A stretch of DNA of 64,000 nucleotides from Climacium dendroides. Lineage: Eukaryota; Streptophyta; Bryopsida; Hypnales; Climaciaceae. The stretch covers positions 50,606,555 to 50,670,554 of the forward strand of contig OX467083.1 of the NCBI GenBank assembly GCA_950106755.1, given 5' to 3'. Position 1 is the stretch's first letter. Each line of letters begins with the position of its first letter. Under the pieces are notes generated by a model. That model was given only the letters and a program-made list of their open reading frames with translations. It searched no databases and had not been told where the DNA came from. Shown here piece by piece: positions 46,901-58,090 of this stretch. The position numbers were made by a program, and so were the translations under genes.

Positions 46901-47555
46901 GACTGGCCGCCCTCTCAAAGTGAGCTCATACTGATTCGGAACACCGTGAAGTAGCTCTTGAATCATGTCTTCACTCTTGAGGTTCCATGGTCGGTGTAGT
47001 AGACCGACACATCCTAATTTAATTAAGTCTTCCTCTAACTGCTTGTGTAGTTCCGGGCTATCCGGAATGGCCGGAGAGATAACCCGTACCGCTACCTTCC
47101 GTACTGGTCCGGATGCCATAAGATCTAAGTTAGAACGAGAGAAAAGTAGCTCTACTTCAATCGCTAACTCACCACTCTTTCTCTCAACTACTCACACAAA
47201 CAGTCTCAGAAGAACAGAACAAGAAAGTGAAGAGGAAAACCCTAGGAAGACAGCTTAAATACTAAACCGTCTTTTTACGGATTTAAGGACAATGGCTACA
47301 GGTCCATTGTACTAACGGTATCCTACTCCCGTAGCTACGAGGTCTATACGGTAGGTTCCTATGATCTGGGTGAGTCCAGATTAGTCCGGATTCTGGGTAA
47401 GTTCCGGTTTCGGGTTGTGCCGGAACGCTTATTTCCTAATCCAAGCTATCTGGTCCAAAAATCACGTTCTAACTATTATTTTTTTTAATTTTTTTTTAAT
47501 TTTTCGCACCTACTTCTTATTTTATTGACTCGTTTCCAGATTCCGGATTCCCACA
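43999..47555 (-). mobile_element. Copy C: element of the copy A family, in the kinase gene
   Basis: In minus orientation it begins TGTGGGAATCCGGAA (47555) and ends CGTGTATGACA (43999), with GCAAC on both sides (43994-43998 and 47556-47560). It is 3557 bp, close to copy A's 3545. The same two TATA-like stretches are present (TTTAGTATTTAAGC near 47255 and TAGTATTTTAAGG near 44965). Direct repeats at its ends are again absent. Confidence 0.85.
45178..47119 (-). pseudogene. Gag-like ORF of copy C, with stops and a frameshift
   Basis: It reads MASGPVRKVAVRVISPAI from 47119, collinear with the copy A protein. A TAG at 46112-46114 replaces copy A's CAG, and a TGA near 46066 replaces TGG (NWAEG). 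The frame reopens at 46054 and shifts near 45340, so the basic tail is read in another frame. It is dead. Confidence 0.8.
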
Positions 47556-47953
47556 GCAACCACCTGTTTATCGAGTCAGTCTTGGTGCAACCAATAATCA
47601 GAGAAATTGTTGAATTTCTCTGATGATTCAAATTTGGACTCCAGCTCCTTTCGTAGGTCCCTCGTCAGTTTGTGGTATCCTTCTTCATTGTGCGCCACAT
47701 ACTCCCTGGTCAACATAGTTGTACTTTGACGAGTGTAGAATACCACAACTATTGCTCTCCCTTCAACTATGAATTCGTGTGGAGGCATATTGGGATTGGG
47801 TGCTTTCTTGCGCTTCTTTTGGCCCGATGAGGAAGGATTCGATGAACTTGAGGCCACCAATGTATTCGTGGATGGAATTACCATCTCACCGATGTCATCC
47901 AAATCTATGAACATGGGACGTTTCTCCGCCAATCCACTCCCTTCCCCTGTCAT

Positions 47954-48586
47954 AATGAAGAATATTTTATACGATGGACCTCCGTATCTCTCCCCAAGCA
48001 CGGAAGTTCAAATTTTTTTTTAGAAAACCGGGTCACATATGCGGGCCAAGCCTACCACCCACCAAATTCACTCGCATAGGCCGTTAGAACTAGCGTGTGA
48101 GGCATAGGGCGCGGACTTGGCAAAAAAATGAGGGCGGGGATTCGCTTTATATAGTCCCCCTCCACGTCCACGCCCCATCCTCTCGCGTTCCCGCCCCATC
48201 TCTTCACGTCCCCGCCTCATTCCCACACGTCCGCGTCCCAACCGCAATGACGTCCACGCCTTGGCACGTGGCGTCCACGCCCTCACTTCACGTCCGCGCC
48301 CCCACATCGATGGCGTCCACGCCCTGGTTTGACATCCGCGCCTCGGCTCAATGGCGTCCGCACCCCCGCTCGATGGCATCCACGCCCTGCCTTCACGTCC
48401 GTGCCCCCGCATCGATGGCGTCCGCGCCCTGGCGTACCCCACCTCTCGCTATATAAAGCCGTTCCCGCCCCATTCGTCCCCGCCCCGCATACTCTCAGCC
48501 TTCCACCTCTTCATTGAGTTGGTTGTGAGCTTTGTGCGGGGTCCTCTTGATTGCCACGTGGGAGGTTTTCGATTTTTTCTGCAAAA
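47954..48586. promoter_or_regulatory. Bidirectional promoter with minisatellite, K element
   Basis: Outward TATATAAA boxes lie at 48146-48153 (minus, towards the kinase) and 48450-48457 (plus, towards the RING gene). Between them is a GC-rich array with units like GGCGTCCGCGCCCTGGCT. The minus-strand leader is about 190 bp and the plus-strand leader about 130 bp. It matches the layout at 15392-16008, so the arrangement is a fixed part of K. Confidence 0.65.
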
Positions 48587-50883
48587 ATGGCTACGCCACC
48601 AAGAATGACCAAGGAGGAACGAGACAAGACCCGACTTCGACTAGGAAATAAACATCGTAAGCGACTGCATGTTCTACGTAACCCAGCCAAGCTTACATTC
48701 AAGGGGTGGGAGGACGTGCCTGATCCATGGACCTTTGATGACTGCGCCAATTACATCGAGTGGTGCCACATTGACAAGGTCTTCCCAAAAGAGCGCCACC
48801 AATTCCACAGATGCTTCCAAAAGGCAAATTTGAAACATTGCCTTGACGAGGAGTTCACGACCCGATGCATTGAGGTGGTCCAAGTGTTGTATGATGTCGC
48901 GACCGTCCCGCGCAATGAAGTGCATCTTTTCATTGCACGAGGGGTCCATGCAGAGGTGAAGTTGAACAAGAGAGTGGATTGGTCAACTTTGAAGACAATG
49001 GGAAAAGATGTCAATATTCCTACCCCAGCAAATGGATTCATTCCAAGGAGGGTAAAAAGATACCCGGAAGGTGGTCTAGGGAAAACAACTACACAAGTTC
49101 AACCACCACCAACATATGAGACTCCGGACTCATCTACGGACAGCGACTCTGATGGATCTCGTGTGGTAGTTCCAGTCAGCCATAGAACACAACAACAACG
49201 TGCTAAAAGGAGAAGGGTTGCGCGTGCAACTGCTGAGGTTTTACCTGAAAATGTTGTGGAGGAATAGGTGCCACCTACGGACGAACCAGTAGTAGGAGTT
49301 GTCGATGTTACAGCTACTGCAAACCGAATTCAGAGTTTGCTGACCGAAGTGAATGATAAGAATGCAGAATTGCGTTCTTTGTATAATGATGTTAATAAAT
49401 TGAGGGAAAAGATCCAAGAGAAGGACAACATCATCAATCAACAACAACGTGACATGGAGGCACTTCGACACACTCTCCAGGCAGCAACAATGGCCAATGC
49501 TGGTCAAGATCCACGAGGGGAAGCACAAGGGCCTTTGAATACTTCTCAAATTCCATTGGAACATGCAGAAGTTGATGCAACAATGAATACTCAAGATGAT
49601 TCATTGTCCTTCGGAGAATTACCCACGAATGAAGTTGCAGCAATGCCTATTGACCAAAGCACCCAACTGACGGACACGCTTGCAAAGAATTTGAGATTGA
49701 AAAATCAATTGCATGCGTTGATGGAGCAGTATTATCAATGGAAGATGGCATGCGTCTTCAGTGTTGATAGGACTAGGCAAATGGTGGAAGAATTCAAAAA
49801 AATTGACCACAATTACGGCGCACACAATCAGGAGAGGGTTTTGGGATTGACATCGTGGGCCCTGGTGGATGATCATTTCAACATGGATGAAATGGCGACC
49901 ATTGACAGTACTGGTCAACCAACAACCATCGATTGGTCCAAACATGGTTGGGATTTCAAGAATCAAGTTGGCACTACCGTTGACCATCAGGGCAATCCAT
50001 TACTACTGTGGCCAAACCCTTCAACCTTCGTGCATGATGGATCTACATGTCCCATTTGCCTTAATCCATTTGGCCCGGAAGGTGGAATGCACCTAGGCAC
50101 GTGCGAACATTTGTACCATCCATTCTGCCTAATTAGCTTGATGATTGTTCGCCGACGTTGTTCATTGTGCAAGGCTCCTTTCCATGAGCGTTTGTATGAG
50201 TTGTTTGGATTAGTTCCCTACATGCCACCGCATTGGGAATACAATGAAGAAAATGCGCCTGATCATTCGTTGAAGTGGGGAATAGACTTGGTATGGAGCT
50301 GGAAACTAAACATCCATTCGTTGGGCAAACAACACCTTTGTACCGAATGGGGTTGGGAAACAGATCCATCTAAAATTGCCGAGGTGTGCCACCACTTGGT
50401 TCCACTAAAGGACAACTTCAGCCAAGGACGACGGAATTTCTTTTTCCAATGCTTCAATGGGCATTGGAATGAGGCTAGACAATACTTCCAATTTGGCCCT
50501 CATCCTTGTGGATGGTTGTGGGGCGTTGATGGACGTCGCATTACTGATGACCAAGGCATGCGTATCGGGGGAGACATTGACATGCCAGACCCAGCTGAAC
50601 TTGCACTACTATCAGAGTCAGAGTGGAGAGAAACCTTTTGAGATGAAGGGATGGACTATTTGATGGAACAGCATAGCCCATGAACTCTGCAATGTCTTGA
50701 GAGCTTCAAACAATCACAAATATTGAGGACTATATTAGAGGAAGACGGACCAGCAAGGAGAACCCGATCCGCAGTTCGTAGACTTCGTTTGGGCTCAGAT
50801 GAAGACCTTCCAGTCCGTGCCGGGACACATGACAATGAGGCTGGACCAAGTGGCAATGCAAGCCGTCCAATGAACATGGACTG
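48587..50883 (+). pseudogene. RING-finger gene of K, with three in-frame stops
   Basis: A frame of about 765 codons runs from the ATG at 48587 (MATPPRMTKEERDK) and is interrupted only by TAG at 49265, TGA at 50639 and TGA near 50681. The N-terminal 200 residues are unknown and basic (KRYPEGG, then a serine/aspartate patch and KRRRVARA). Residues about 240-310 form a coiled coil (EVNDKNAELRSLYNDVNKLREK). A RING-type finger begins at about residue 487: CPIC, then GTCEHLYHPFC and RRRCSLC, suggesting ubiquitin-ligase function. It ends in a basic RTRSAVRRLRLG motif. The N-terminus matches 15201-15391. The stops fit CAG/CGA mutations, so the gene may recently have been intact. Confidence 0.7.
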
Positions 50884-51233
50884 AGTACAATTTAGAGTGT
50901 TTTAGCTAGTGAGCTTAGATTTTCTTAGAAGACTTACTTTCCTAGCATTATATAGGCTTATATACTTTCCTACTTTATATTACACTATGCATATGAAATA
51001 TATATGATTTTGTTTTGAATGGTTTTGCCCAAAGTGACTTCGTTCATTTTTTGCACGTACTCATTTGGAACGACTTGTCCACCTCATACATATTAAAATT
51101 ATTTATACCATGAAATTAAATGTCATTGAATTGGAGTACAATTCATTCCCAAACACAAATCAATGAATAAAAATAGAAAAGGACCACAAATGTCATTTAC
51201 TAGGAAAAAACGCTTTTGAAATGTTGTTAATGG

Positions 51234-51285
<52 letters not shown>

Positions 51286-52730
51286 TTATATATGCAAAGG
51301 AAATAAAGAATGATGGAACCCAAAAAAAAATGGGATGAAAATAGTCAAATAGGTACGTATTTAATTGCAAAATAGGCAAAAGAATGATAGATAAAAGCCA
51401 AAAATTGGGAAGGAATGGTATACAAGAAAATGAATGGCATTCGGTTGGGATAGAATAATCTTGCAAATCAAGGCCCAAAAATAAAGAATGGGTTTAGGGA
51501 ATACAAAAATTAAATGGCCTTGGGTTGAGATGGATCTATTTCACTAATCAATGATTTACAAAAAAAAATGAATGATTTACAAAAAAAATTAATGGCATTG
51601 AAGTGAGATGAAAGAGTTTTAGGAATGAAGCAAAAACAAAAAAAGGAAAGAGAATGATGGAACAAAAAAATAATGGCTTTGAGTTGGGGTGGAAGAACTT
51701 TGGGAAATAAGCAAAAATAAATTAATGGCTTTGGGAGAACTTTAGGAAATAAGCAAAAATAAAATAAGGGCTTTGAGTTGGGAATTTTGGAATTGGGATC
51801 AATGGGATGGGAGAATTTTAAGAAATAAGCAAAAACAAAATAGAGAAGGGAATGATTCAACAAAAAAAAGATGAACTATGAAATGGGATGGGAGAGTTTT
51901 AGGAACAAAATAGAAAAAAGAATTATTCAACCAAAAGAAAAAAAATTAGTATAAGTTGCCATGGGAGAGTTTTAGGAACAAAATAGAAAAAAGAATTATT
52001 CAACCAAAAGAAAAAAAATTAGTATAAGTTGCCATGGGAGAGTTTTAGGAATGAAGCATCTATAGAAAAAGGAGAGGGAATGATCCACCCCAAAAAGAAT
52101 GGCATAGAGTTGGGATGGGAGAGCTTTCCTAATTCATTGAAAAAATAGGAAAGGGAATGATGGAACAAATAAAAAATGGCATTGACTTAGGATGGAAGAG
52201 TTTTAGGAATATAGCCAACAAAAATAGGATAGGGAATGATTCACCAAAAAAAAGAATGACAATGAGTTGGAATAAAAGAATTTTAGGATTGGAGTAAAAA
52301 AATAGAAAAATTTCTCTAATTAATGAAGCAAGAAAAATAGGAAAATAATGATTTTATCGAGTACAATACATTTTCAAAATATTGCCTAAACATTTCCAAA
52401 ATATTTCCTCAAAGTGTTCTAACCATTTCCTAAATCAAAGAATTTAGAGTCTTTGTTTTACACCCTAAAGTATATGTTGGTTCAAAGTAGTTTGAAGTGT
52501 TAGAAGAAGTAAGGAGAAACATTTTCCACCACAACGATGGGACATGCTCTTCCATGAAGTTTCTTCCAAATCTTAGTCCGTGGAGCTCTTAATTTGGTCT
52601 CTTGCTTTCATTGACTTGTCGGAATCCAAAACAAGTTGTTGAGGCTGAAATTAATGGTTCACCCGCTCCAAGAATAGGACGGATTGAAGGATGTCAAGCC
52701 CAAGCGCATTTCAAAGTCATGCTTCCTGTG
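50884..52730. repeat. AT-rich array, right arm of K, with (TA)n tract
   Basis: It opens with a (TA)n run at about 51234-51290. From about 51400 to 52330, units of about 60-90 bp carry GAGTTGGGATGGGAGAGTTTTAGG-like words (split here into GAGTTGGGATGG and GAGAGTTTTAGG). A 67-bp unit near 51890-52035 is almost perfectly duplicated. It is inverted relative to the left arm. No gene. Confidence 0.65.
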
Positions 52731-53570
52731 CTGGACGACCACGTCCACGCCCTGGAGTCCACGCCATGACTTCAAGTCCGCGTCCTAGAGTCCGCGCCCT
52801 GACTTGCAGTCTGCGCCCTGACTTGAAGTCCACGCCCTAAAGTCCACGCCCTGACTTGAAGTCCACGCCCTAGAGTCCGTGCCCTGACTTCAAGTTCACG
52901 CCCTGGAGTCCACGCCCTGACTTCAAGTCCAAGTCCTGACTTTAACTCCAGGCCATGGAGTCTGTGATTCAGTTGCGCTCTCTCAAGTTCCGCCTCTGTG
53001 AATTGTCCGCTCAAGAGTCCGCGCCCTGCGTCCGCGCCCTGACACAGCCCATTCAGCGAAAACATATGTTTAACTTTGCCAACTTCTCTCCCCACAAATA
53101 TGAGGAATCCAAAACAAGGTATGTTAACATTTAATGTTTCCCTTTCTCCATGAAAAGGAGGGACACCATCTTCCAAGACTATTAAATAGGAAGAAGGAGG
53201 GATCCCATACCGGAGGTCAACCTACTTTTCAGTGCATCCCCATGTGCGCACCCCCATTTCTGTTATGGTGTCACGCCCTGGAGTCCGTGCCCTGAAGTTC
53301 GCGCCCTATTCTGAAGTTCGCGCCCTGGAGTTCGCGCTCTGTTCTAGAGTCCGCACCCTGTTTTGAAGTCCGCGCCCTGGAGTCCGCGCCCTGTTCTGGA
53401 GTCCGTGCCCTCAAGTCCACGCCCTATGCTGACGTCCACGCCCTGAAGTCCGCGCCCTACCTTCCTGTACCCGCCCTGATGCCAAGAATTCAGGTGTGCG
53501 TTGTGAACGTCCTTTACAAATTCTCAGATTGTGCGTCCGCGCCTTGTTGGCACGCACAACGATGAAGTCC
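52731..53570. repeat. GC-rich minisatellite, outer right part of K
   Basis: About 25 units of 14-32 bp are built on AGTCCGCGCCCTG with ACTTGAAGTCCACGCCCTG variants, in two runs (52735-53040 and 53270-53480). A TATATATAGAAAAGG at about 53583 may be a promoter but faces no visible gene. The left edge of K has the same motif inverted near 41065. Confidence 0.7.
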
Positions 53571-53755
53571 ACGCCCCTGTATTCCCTAAATATATATAGA
53601 AAAGGAAGACCGAGCATTCCCCACATTTGTCACTTGGCCTCTATCTCTTGGACTTCAATTCATTTTGAACTCCTTGTGAGTCTACTTGGATGGCAGATGG
53701 CCCTAGTTTGCTGTTGAGGTGATGTCAAAATCAGTTCAAGCAGTGGATTAGCGCT

Positions 53756-55040
53756 TGTGACAATTCATATTTTTGATTTTTTTCGTTTACCATTTTGAGT
53801 GGAACGGAAATTAGAAATAGGTATCCAGAACCAGCTAAAAGGAGGGAGATAAATCAAAAATAGTCACAAGAGAACCTTACGGAACTAATCCGGTTCTAGG
53901 TAGAAGCGGACCGGATTGGATTTCCAACCGGAATGGAATTCCAATCGGATTCTCTTTGACCGGATTGGAGAGAACCGGATGACAAGGACCGGACCGGATG
54001 TCCGACCTGTCATAATGACCAGTATAGGGCGTCAGGACTATATAAGGCTTGACCCTGCCCATTTTCAGGTTTTTGGTTTTTGCATTATCTTCGTGTTGTC
54101 GTTTTTTGTCTTAGCGCCTGATCCTTTCCGTTACAGCGGCGAGGAGCTGAGAGTATGAGAAAGTGTGGTAGTGAGTGAGAGGGGTGACGGGTGAGACGGA
54201 GAGATCGCCTCCGGGCGCGAGTGGGTGAGACTTGAATGCAAGCGGACACGGAACAGCGTAAGGCTGAGAGTGTGAGCGCGCAAGGAGGTTGGTTTGCAGG
54301 TGGAGCGGAAGACCAGAGTGTGAGCGCTCCCTTGTTAGGTCAGAAGAGAATGAATCCGGGTAGGGCCGCCCTCATGCCGCGACTGAACCGGAAGAGACCA
54401 GGCTCTAGCACCCCACCCCCGAGTAAAGTGAAGTTAAGGAAAGTGGTTCCGGTCATGCCGACCAAGGAACCGGAACAGGGAGAACTCAGGGATGACTTAG
54501 CATCCATGGGTTGTCAAGGATTAGCCTTGAAACCTTGGGGTTTCAAGGATGAGAGGATGATTAGGGAGCTCATGGGTGGCGTATCGAACGAGTTCGATAA
54601 CACCCTAAGAGGGAATCCGGTCCAATGGACCGAGGATTTGTGGCGCGCTGTCTACGGATTCCGGACGGGAGGACTCAGGCTTGCCAACCGGAAGGATGAT
54701 TACATCCAGGGCAAGTTCGGAAGTGCCGTGAATTCGAAGGATGGCTACGCGGTAGAGGATTGTATCGATGACCGGGAGCGTCATCTATTGTAGTTCCTTG
54801 TTCCGGTCTTGCATCCAGAAAAGCCCACCAGGGTGACCATCACCTTGGGTAACACAATCTTTGGAGCGCTGTGCGGAAACCGGAGAGTAGACTAGGGTCG
54901 GATCTTCTTTGATCTGGTGTCCCAGCTCACTGCAAGAGTAGGGAAAATTAGGGCCACCCCACTATGCCCTTACGTGTACCACCTCTACCAGCAACAAGAA
55001 CTGCTGACGGAAGTGGAGACGAAGGTTTGGAAGGCCTAGG
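53756..55040 (+). mobile_element. Element F, 5' part
   Basis: It begins TGTGACAATTCATATTTTTG, has a TATA-like GGACTATATAAGG at about 54030, then a gag-like ORF start at 54374. It is cut at 55040 where F' begins in inverted orientation. Confidence 0.6.
54374..55040 (+). pseudogene. Gag-like ORF of F, with stops
   Basis: It encodes MPRLNRKRPGSSTPPPSKVK, then QWTEDLWRAVYGFRTGG and GYAVEDCIDDRERHLL. TAG stops occur at 54791-54793 and in VD*GRIFFDL (a TGG-to-TAG change is likely). The frame continues PYVYHLYQQQELL to the break at 55040. It is homologous to E and F''. Confidence 0.65.
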
Positions 55041-57255
55041 TGTCGCAGCACAGAGTAAGCAATTTTCCTATTATACTCACAAAAATCACTCTAGAGCATA
55101 ACAAAATGACCCTAAAGATCGAACCCACGAGATCCTATGAAGTAGCTAACTCTAACAAGGAGCTAAACCCAATTAACACTTAAATTCTAATTTCCGGTTC
55201 TACCTCTGAAAACCGGAACCTCCAAAACCAACCGGAAGACTACGACCCGATTTTATCCTAAATCCAGTTTTGCTAGTTTTCCGGTTCATTGACTAACTTT
55301 GCAACTCAAGATTCTACAACTTCCGGTCCTAAGTGTCCTCCAAGGCAGATCCGTTCCGGTCCACCCTTTCGTACCCGGTTTAGTTTTGCCTCTGTTTTAC
55401 CATCAGAGGGTTCGCCGCTTGCTTTTAAAAGTGGTAGGCCCACCACTCCTTCCGTGACTTATAGTGGCTGAAGACCCACTCTCCTATCCGATAATCCCCT
55501 AACTAACCAGGATCCGGTTTGGTCCTTCACAGCAATCCGGATGGCAATCCGGATCACAGGTCACACAAAGACCCCCCTCCCCCGTACGATCCTCTCATAC
55601 TACAACGACCTTGGTGCTGAATCCGTTCTATACGAAGTTAGGTGGCTACAAGTGTATCCGTCCATTCCAACCTCTACCAAGCTCTTCTATTTACCAACAA
55701 CGGTGGCAAGACCTCACAGGAGTCAGGACACTCAATCGGATTTCCCACCCAGGAGTTCTAGCGCAGCTAAGGAATCCCTCCCTATCCACCTAGCCTAATC
55801 AACGGCTTTCTTACCCAGAATGCAAAGCTTCTGTAGATGCTAAGGAACTCGAATCCACTCCTAACCCTTCATAACCTACTCACATGTATTTAGAACCGGA
55901 AACATACATCAAAGGGAGAACTCTACCAACACCTCCGTACATACCCTCTTACTCCAACTCCGTGCACTCCTGCCAATACTCGGAAAAAATACACAAAGCC
56001 AAGTCAATGCAAAGTACGCAAGGAAATGCCAAAAGAACTCTCCCTTAGTCTCCAGTTTAGAGACTGTTTTATGTACAAAAGCAAAAAGTGAATACATGAT
56101 TTCCGCCTCTGAAGGCGCTGACAATCCGGTCCTACCTTATTCTAACCGGATTCTATTTCGGTTCAAACTCTATAAATCCGGTTCCTATTTATAATTCCTA
56201 TTTTTACAACACTTCCTATTCTGTCTCATATACTCGAGATCCAATGGTAGGGCTCTCGTCAGGTCTCTCCAACTGCTCGAATACTTCAGTTAGATTCCGG
56301 TTTCGTTCCCCATCCGGAGGTGGAGCCGGGTGATCTTCATCAGTTTCCGGGGAGTTTAAGTCGATCGGCTGCGGTCTGGTCGAGGGCATCTTCTTCTATG
56401 CCCTGCTTGACTGGGGCGTCTTGTCCTTTCCCGGTTCCTGAGCTGCCTCTTCCGGAAACAAATCCGGAAGGGAAAGTTCAGAGAGCCGAACCGGAATCTC
56501 TGTCAACTTCTGGTTGCTCTCCACGATCCGGTCCGCTGACTCCCGTGCCTTGGATAGGAGCTTCTCCATCTGCTCCTCAAAATCAGTGAGGATGTGCACC
56601 ACCCTTGTTCCGGATATCTTCTTGTCCTTGTGCACCTCTCTTCAAACAGGCGCGCCTTGGTGACCGCGGCTCCGGGTCCTCCGAGCACGTCCTTCACCTC
56701 TGCGGCTAGCCTCTTCATTTCCTCCGCCATCTCCCTTGTCGCAGTGGCGTTCTCGAGCAAGGCGAAAAGCTTGGCTTTGAGGGTGTCCACCTCATCGTGT
56801 TGCCGCTTTCTTTCCGCCTTCATCTTCCGGAGCTCATCCGAATTGATGACACTCTCAGCTACCCGCTGCGGCAATTGACTGTCCGGTTCCACTCCAATCA
56901 ATTGCACGATCTCCTCGAGCGTCCGCTTCTTGATTTCCCAATCTGCCCGGATTCCGCAGAGTATCCCAACCAACTCGTCGAACGGATCTCCGGTTCCCGA
57001 TCCGGATGGCACATCCGGTTTTGCTGGCACATCCGGTTCTCTCCAATCCGGTCAAGGAGAATCTGGTTGGAATTCCCTTCCGGTTGGAAATCTAATCCGA
57101 TCCGCTTATTCCTGAAACCGGATTAGTTCCGTAAGGTCCTCTTGTGACTATTTTTGATTTATCTCTCCCTTTAGATGGATCCGGATACCTATTTCTAATT
57201 TCCGTTCCACTCAAAAAGGTAAACGAAAAAAAAATCAAAAATATGAGTTGTCACA
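55041..57255 (-). mobile_element. Element F', inverted, internally deleted
   Basis: In minus orientation it begins TGTGACAACTCATATTTTTG (57255), nearly identical to F for about 240 bp, and ends GTGCTGCGACA (55041). Straight after the start region it jumps to the C-terminal half of the gag-like ORF (about 57040-56220: KRTLEEIVQLIGVEP, a coiled coil, then GERNRNLTE), so the N-terminal half is deleted. The flanks CTAGG and GGAGT differ, so this is not a simple insertion. Confidence 0.6.
56221..57040 (-). pseudogene. C-terminal half of the F' gag-like ORF
   Basis: It reads ...PFDELVGILCGIRADWEIKK, a coiled coil with DELRKMKAERKRQHDEVDTL, and then a frame change near 56640 into the next block (DKKISGTRVVHILTDFEEQM), ending at a conserved tail DGERNRNLTEVFEQLE. 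It is collinear with the second half of E. Confidence 0.6.
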
Positions 57256-58090
57256 GGAGTGGAAGACTAGAGTGTGAGCGCTCCCTTGTTAGGTCAGAAG
57301 AGAGTGAATCCGGGTAGAGCCGCCCTCATGCCGCGGCTGAACTTGAAGAGACCAGGCTCTAGCACCCCACCCCCGAGTGAAGTGAAGCTGAGGAAAGTGG
57401 TTCCGGTCATGCCGACCAAGGAACTGGAACGTGCAAGACGTGCCCGAATTCCGGATTGCCGGAATTCCCCGTAGAACAGAGTCAAAGCCCGGCGCAAGCC
57501 CAAGAGAGTACAAGGAAACCCACCCGGTTGACAGGAGGCTCAGTGCCCGATTAAGGTTAGAATGTCGTTGTAGTCCTTGACCGTCCCTGCGTGACCTAAT
57601 CTAGAAAGCCTTCCGGATTTGTGAGGCGACGGAACAGGAGGACACTTTCGGTCCCTGAAGAGTTAGGTTAGTACTAGTATTAGAGAGAGAGAAAAAAAGA
57701 GCGTGTTTCCGGATACGGTAAGCATCTGGACGGTGGATCTGGCCACTCGTCACCCAAACCCAAGGATCCTGGAAGGGGCACTGAATGGTTTCCGGATTTT
57801 TCCGGAACCCATCCGGCACTAGAAGCCGGACCGAACCTATAGTCCGGAGTAGTCTGACAGAGAGAAAGTGAATGCTTAGATTGGGTTATCCTATAAATCT
57901 GTAATCCTCAAGTCCTTGTGGAAACGATACCGGAGCGGTTTACTCTAAGTGGGCTTTTGGTATAAATTAAGGGCTAACTAGAGGAATACTGGTCCGACTA
58001 ATCGCTACAACTCAGATCTGGTTCCTCTTCACTAGTTTCCGCTCCAAATTCTGGATAAACTAAACAAAACCAGAAATTCACTTTGCGACA
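57256..58090 (+). mobile_element. Element F'' fragment
   Basis: It starts within the F leader (GGAGTGGAAGACTAGAGTG) and matches F for about 180 bp through the ORF start, then diverges after KELERAR. It ends ATTCACTTTGCGACA, in the style of the other 3' ends. It is a deletion remnant. No target duplication was found. Confidence 0.45.

Larger units (their letters stand above)
42811..47953 (-). pseudogene. Protein kinase gene of K, split by copy C
   Basis: From the ATG at 47953 the frame runs to 47556, is interrupted by copy C (43999-47555), and resumes at 43998 to 42811. Counting the duplicated GCAAC once gives 527 in-frame codons including the stop. The N-terminus is serine-rich with KKRKK and a conserved HEFIVEGRAI block. 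The kinase core is recognisable: a glycine loop (AVGSYGTVRKV), a lysine (FAGKSLK), HND-ITPFNVLL in place of HRD...N, CDWGLSS (DWG for DFG), AAPE, then DAYAVGWI. Two in-frame stops exist: TGA in HQD*LDKQ just before the insertion, and TAG at 43510-43512 (LW*NGG). Both are explained by one base change. It is of eukaryotic serine/threonine type and cannot be placed further. It diverges from the RING gene. Confidence 0.75.
40926..53755. mobile_element. K element: kinase and RING genes between inverted repeat arms
   Basis: The left limit is where the E frame stops matching F (after SPTLA). The right limit is the start of F at 53756; both are approximate. The interior is symmetrical: TCCGCGCCCTG-type motifs near both outer edges in opposite orientation (about 41065 and 52740-53480), AT-rich arrays in opposite orientation (41100-42790 and 50900-52360), and a divergent gene pair in the middle. 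Parts of a second copy of the gene pair are at 15201-16327. I found no terminal inverted repeat, no clear target duplication (TTAGC is a weak possibility), and no transposase. Confidence 0.5.

Noticed and set aside
10007..47555. tRNA primer-binding sites or full LTR pairs for copies A and C
   Set aside because: No direct repeat between the two ends and no convincing tRNA-complementary stretch near either end were seen.
17735..50690. Alternative genetic code in which TAG and TGA are read as amino acids
   Set aside because: Paralogous copies have CAG, CGA or TGG at the same codons, and other ORFs end normally at TAG and TGA. Mutation explains the stops better.
17250..53755. Endogenous giant-virus DNA, suggested by the kinase, RING, phosphatase and methylase-like genes
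   Set aside because: No capsid, packaging ATPase or DNA polymerase is present. GT has TIRs and a target duplication, and its genes have introns. Not excluded as a distant source of some cargo.
40926..53755. TTAGC as the target duplication of K
   Set aside because: TTAGC occurs next to both presumed edges, but only three bases separate the right copy from F, and no terminal repeat supports it. Left unresolved.
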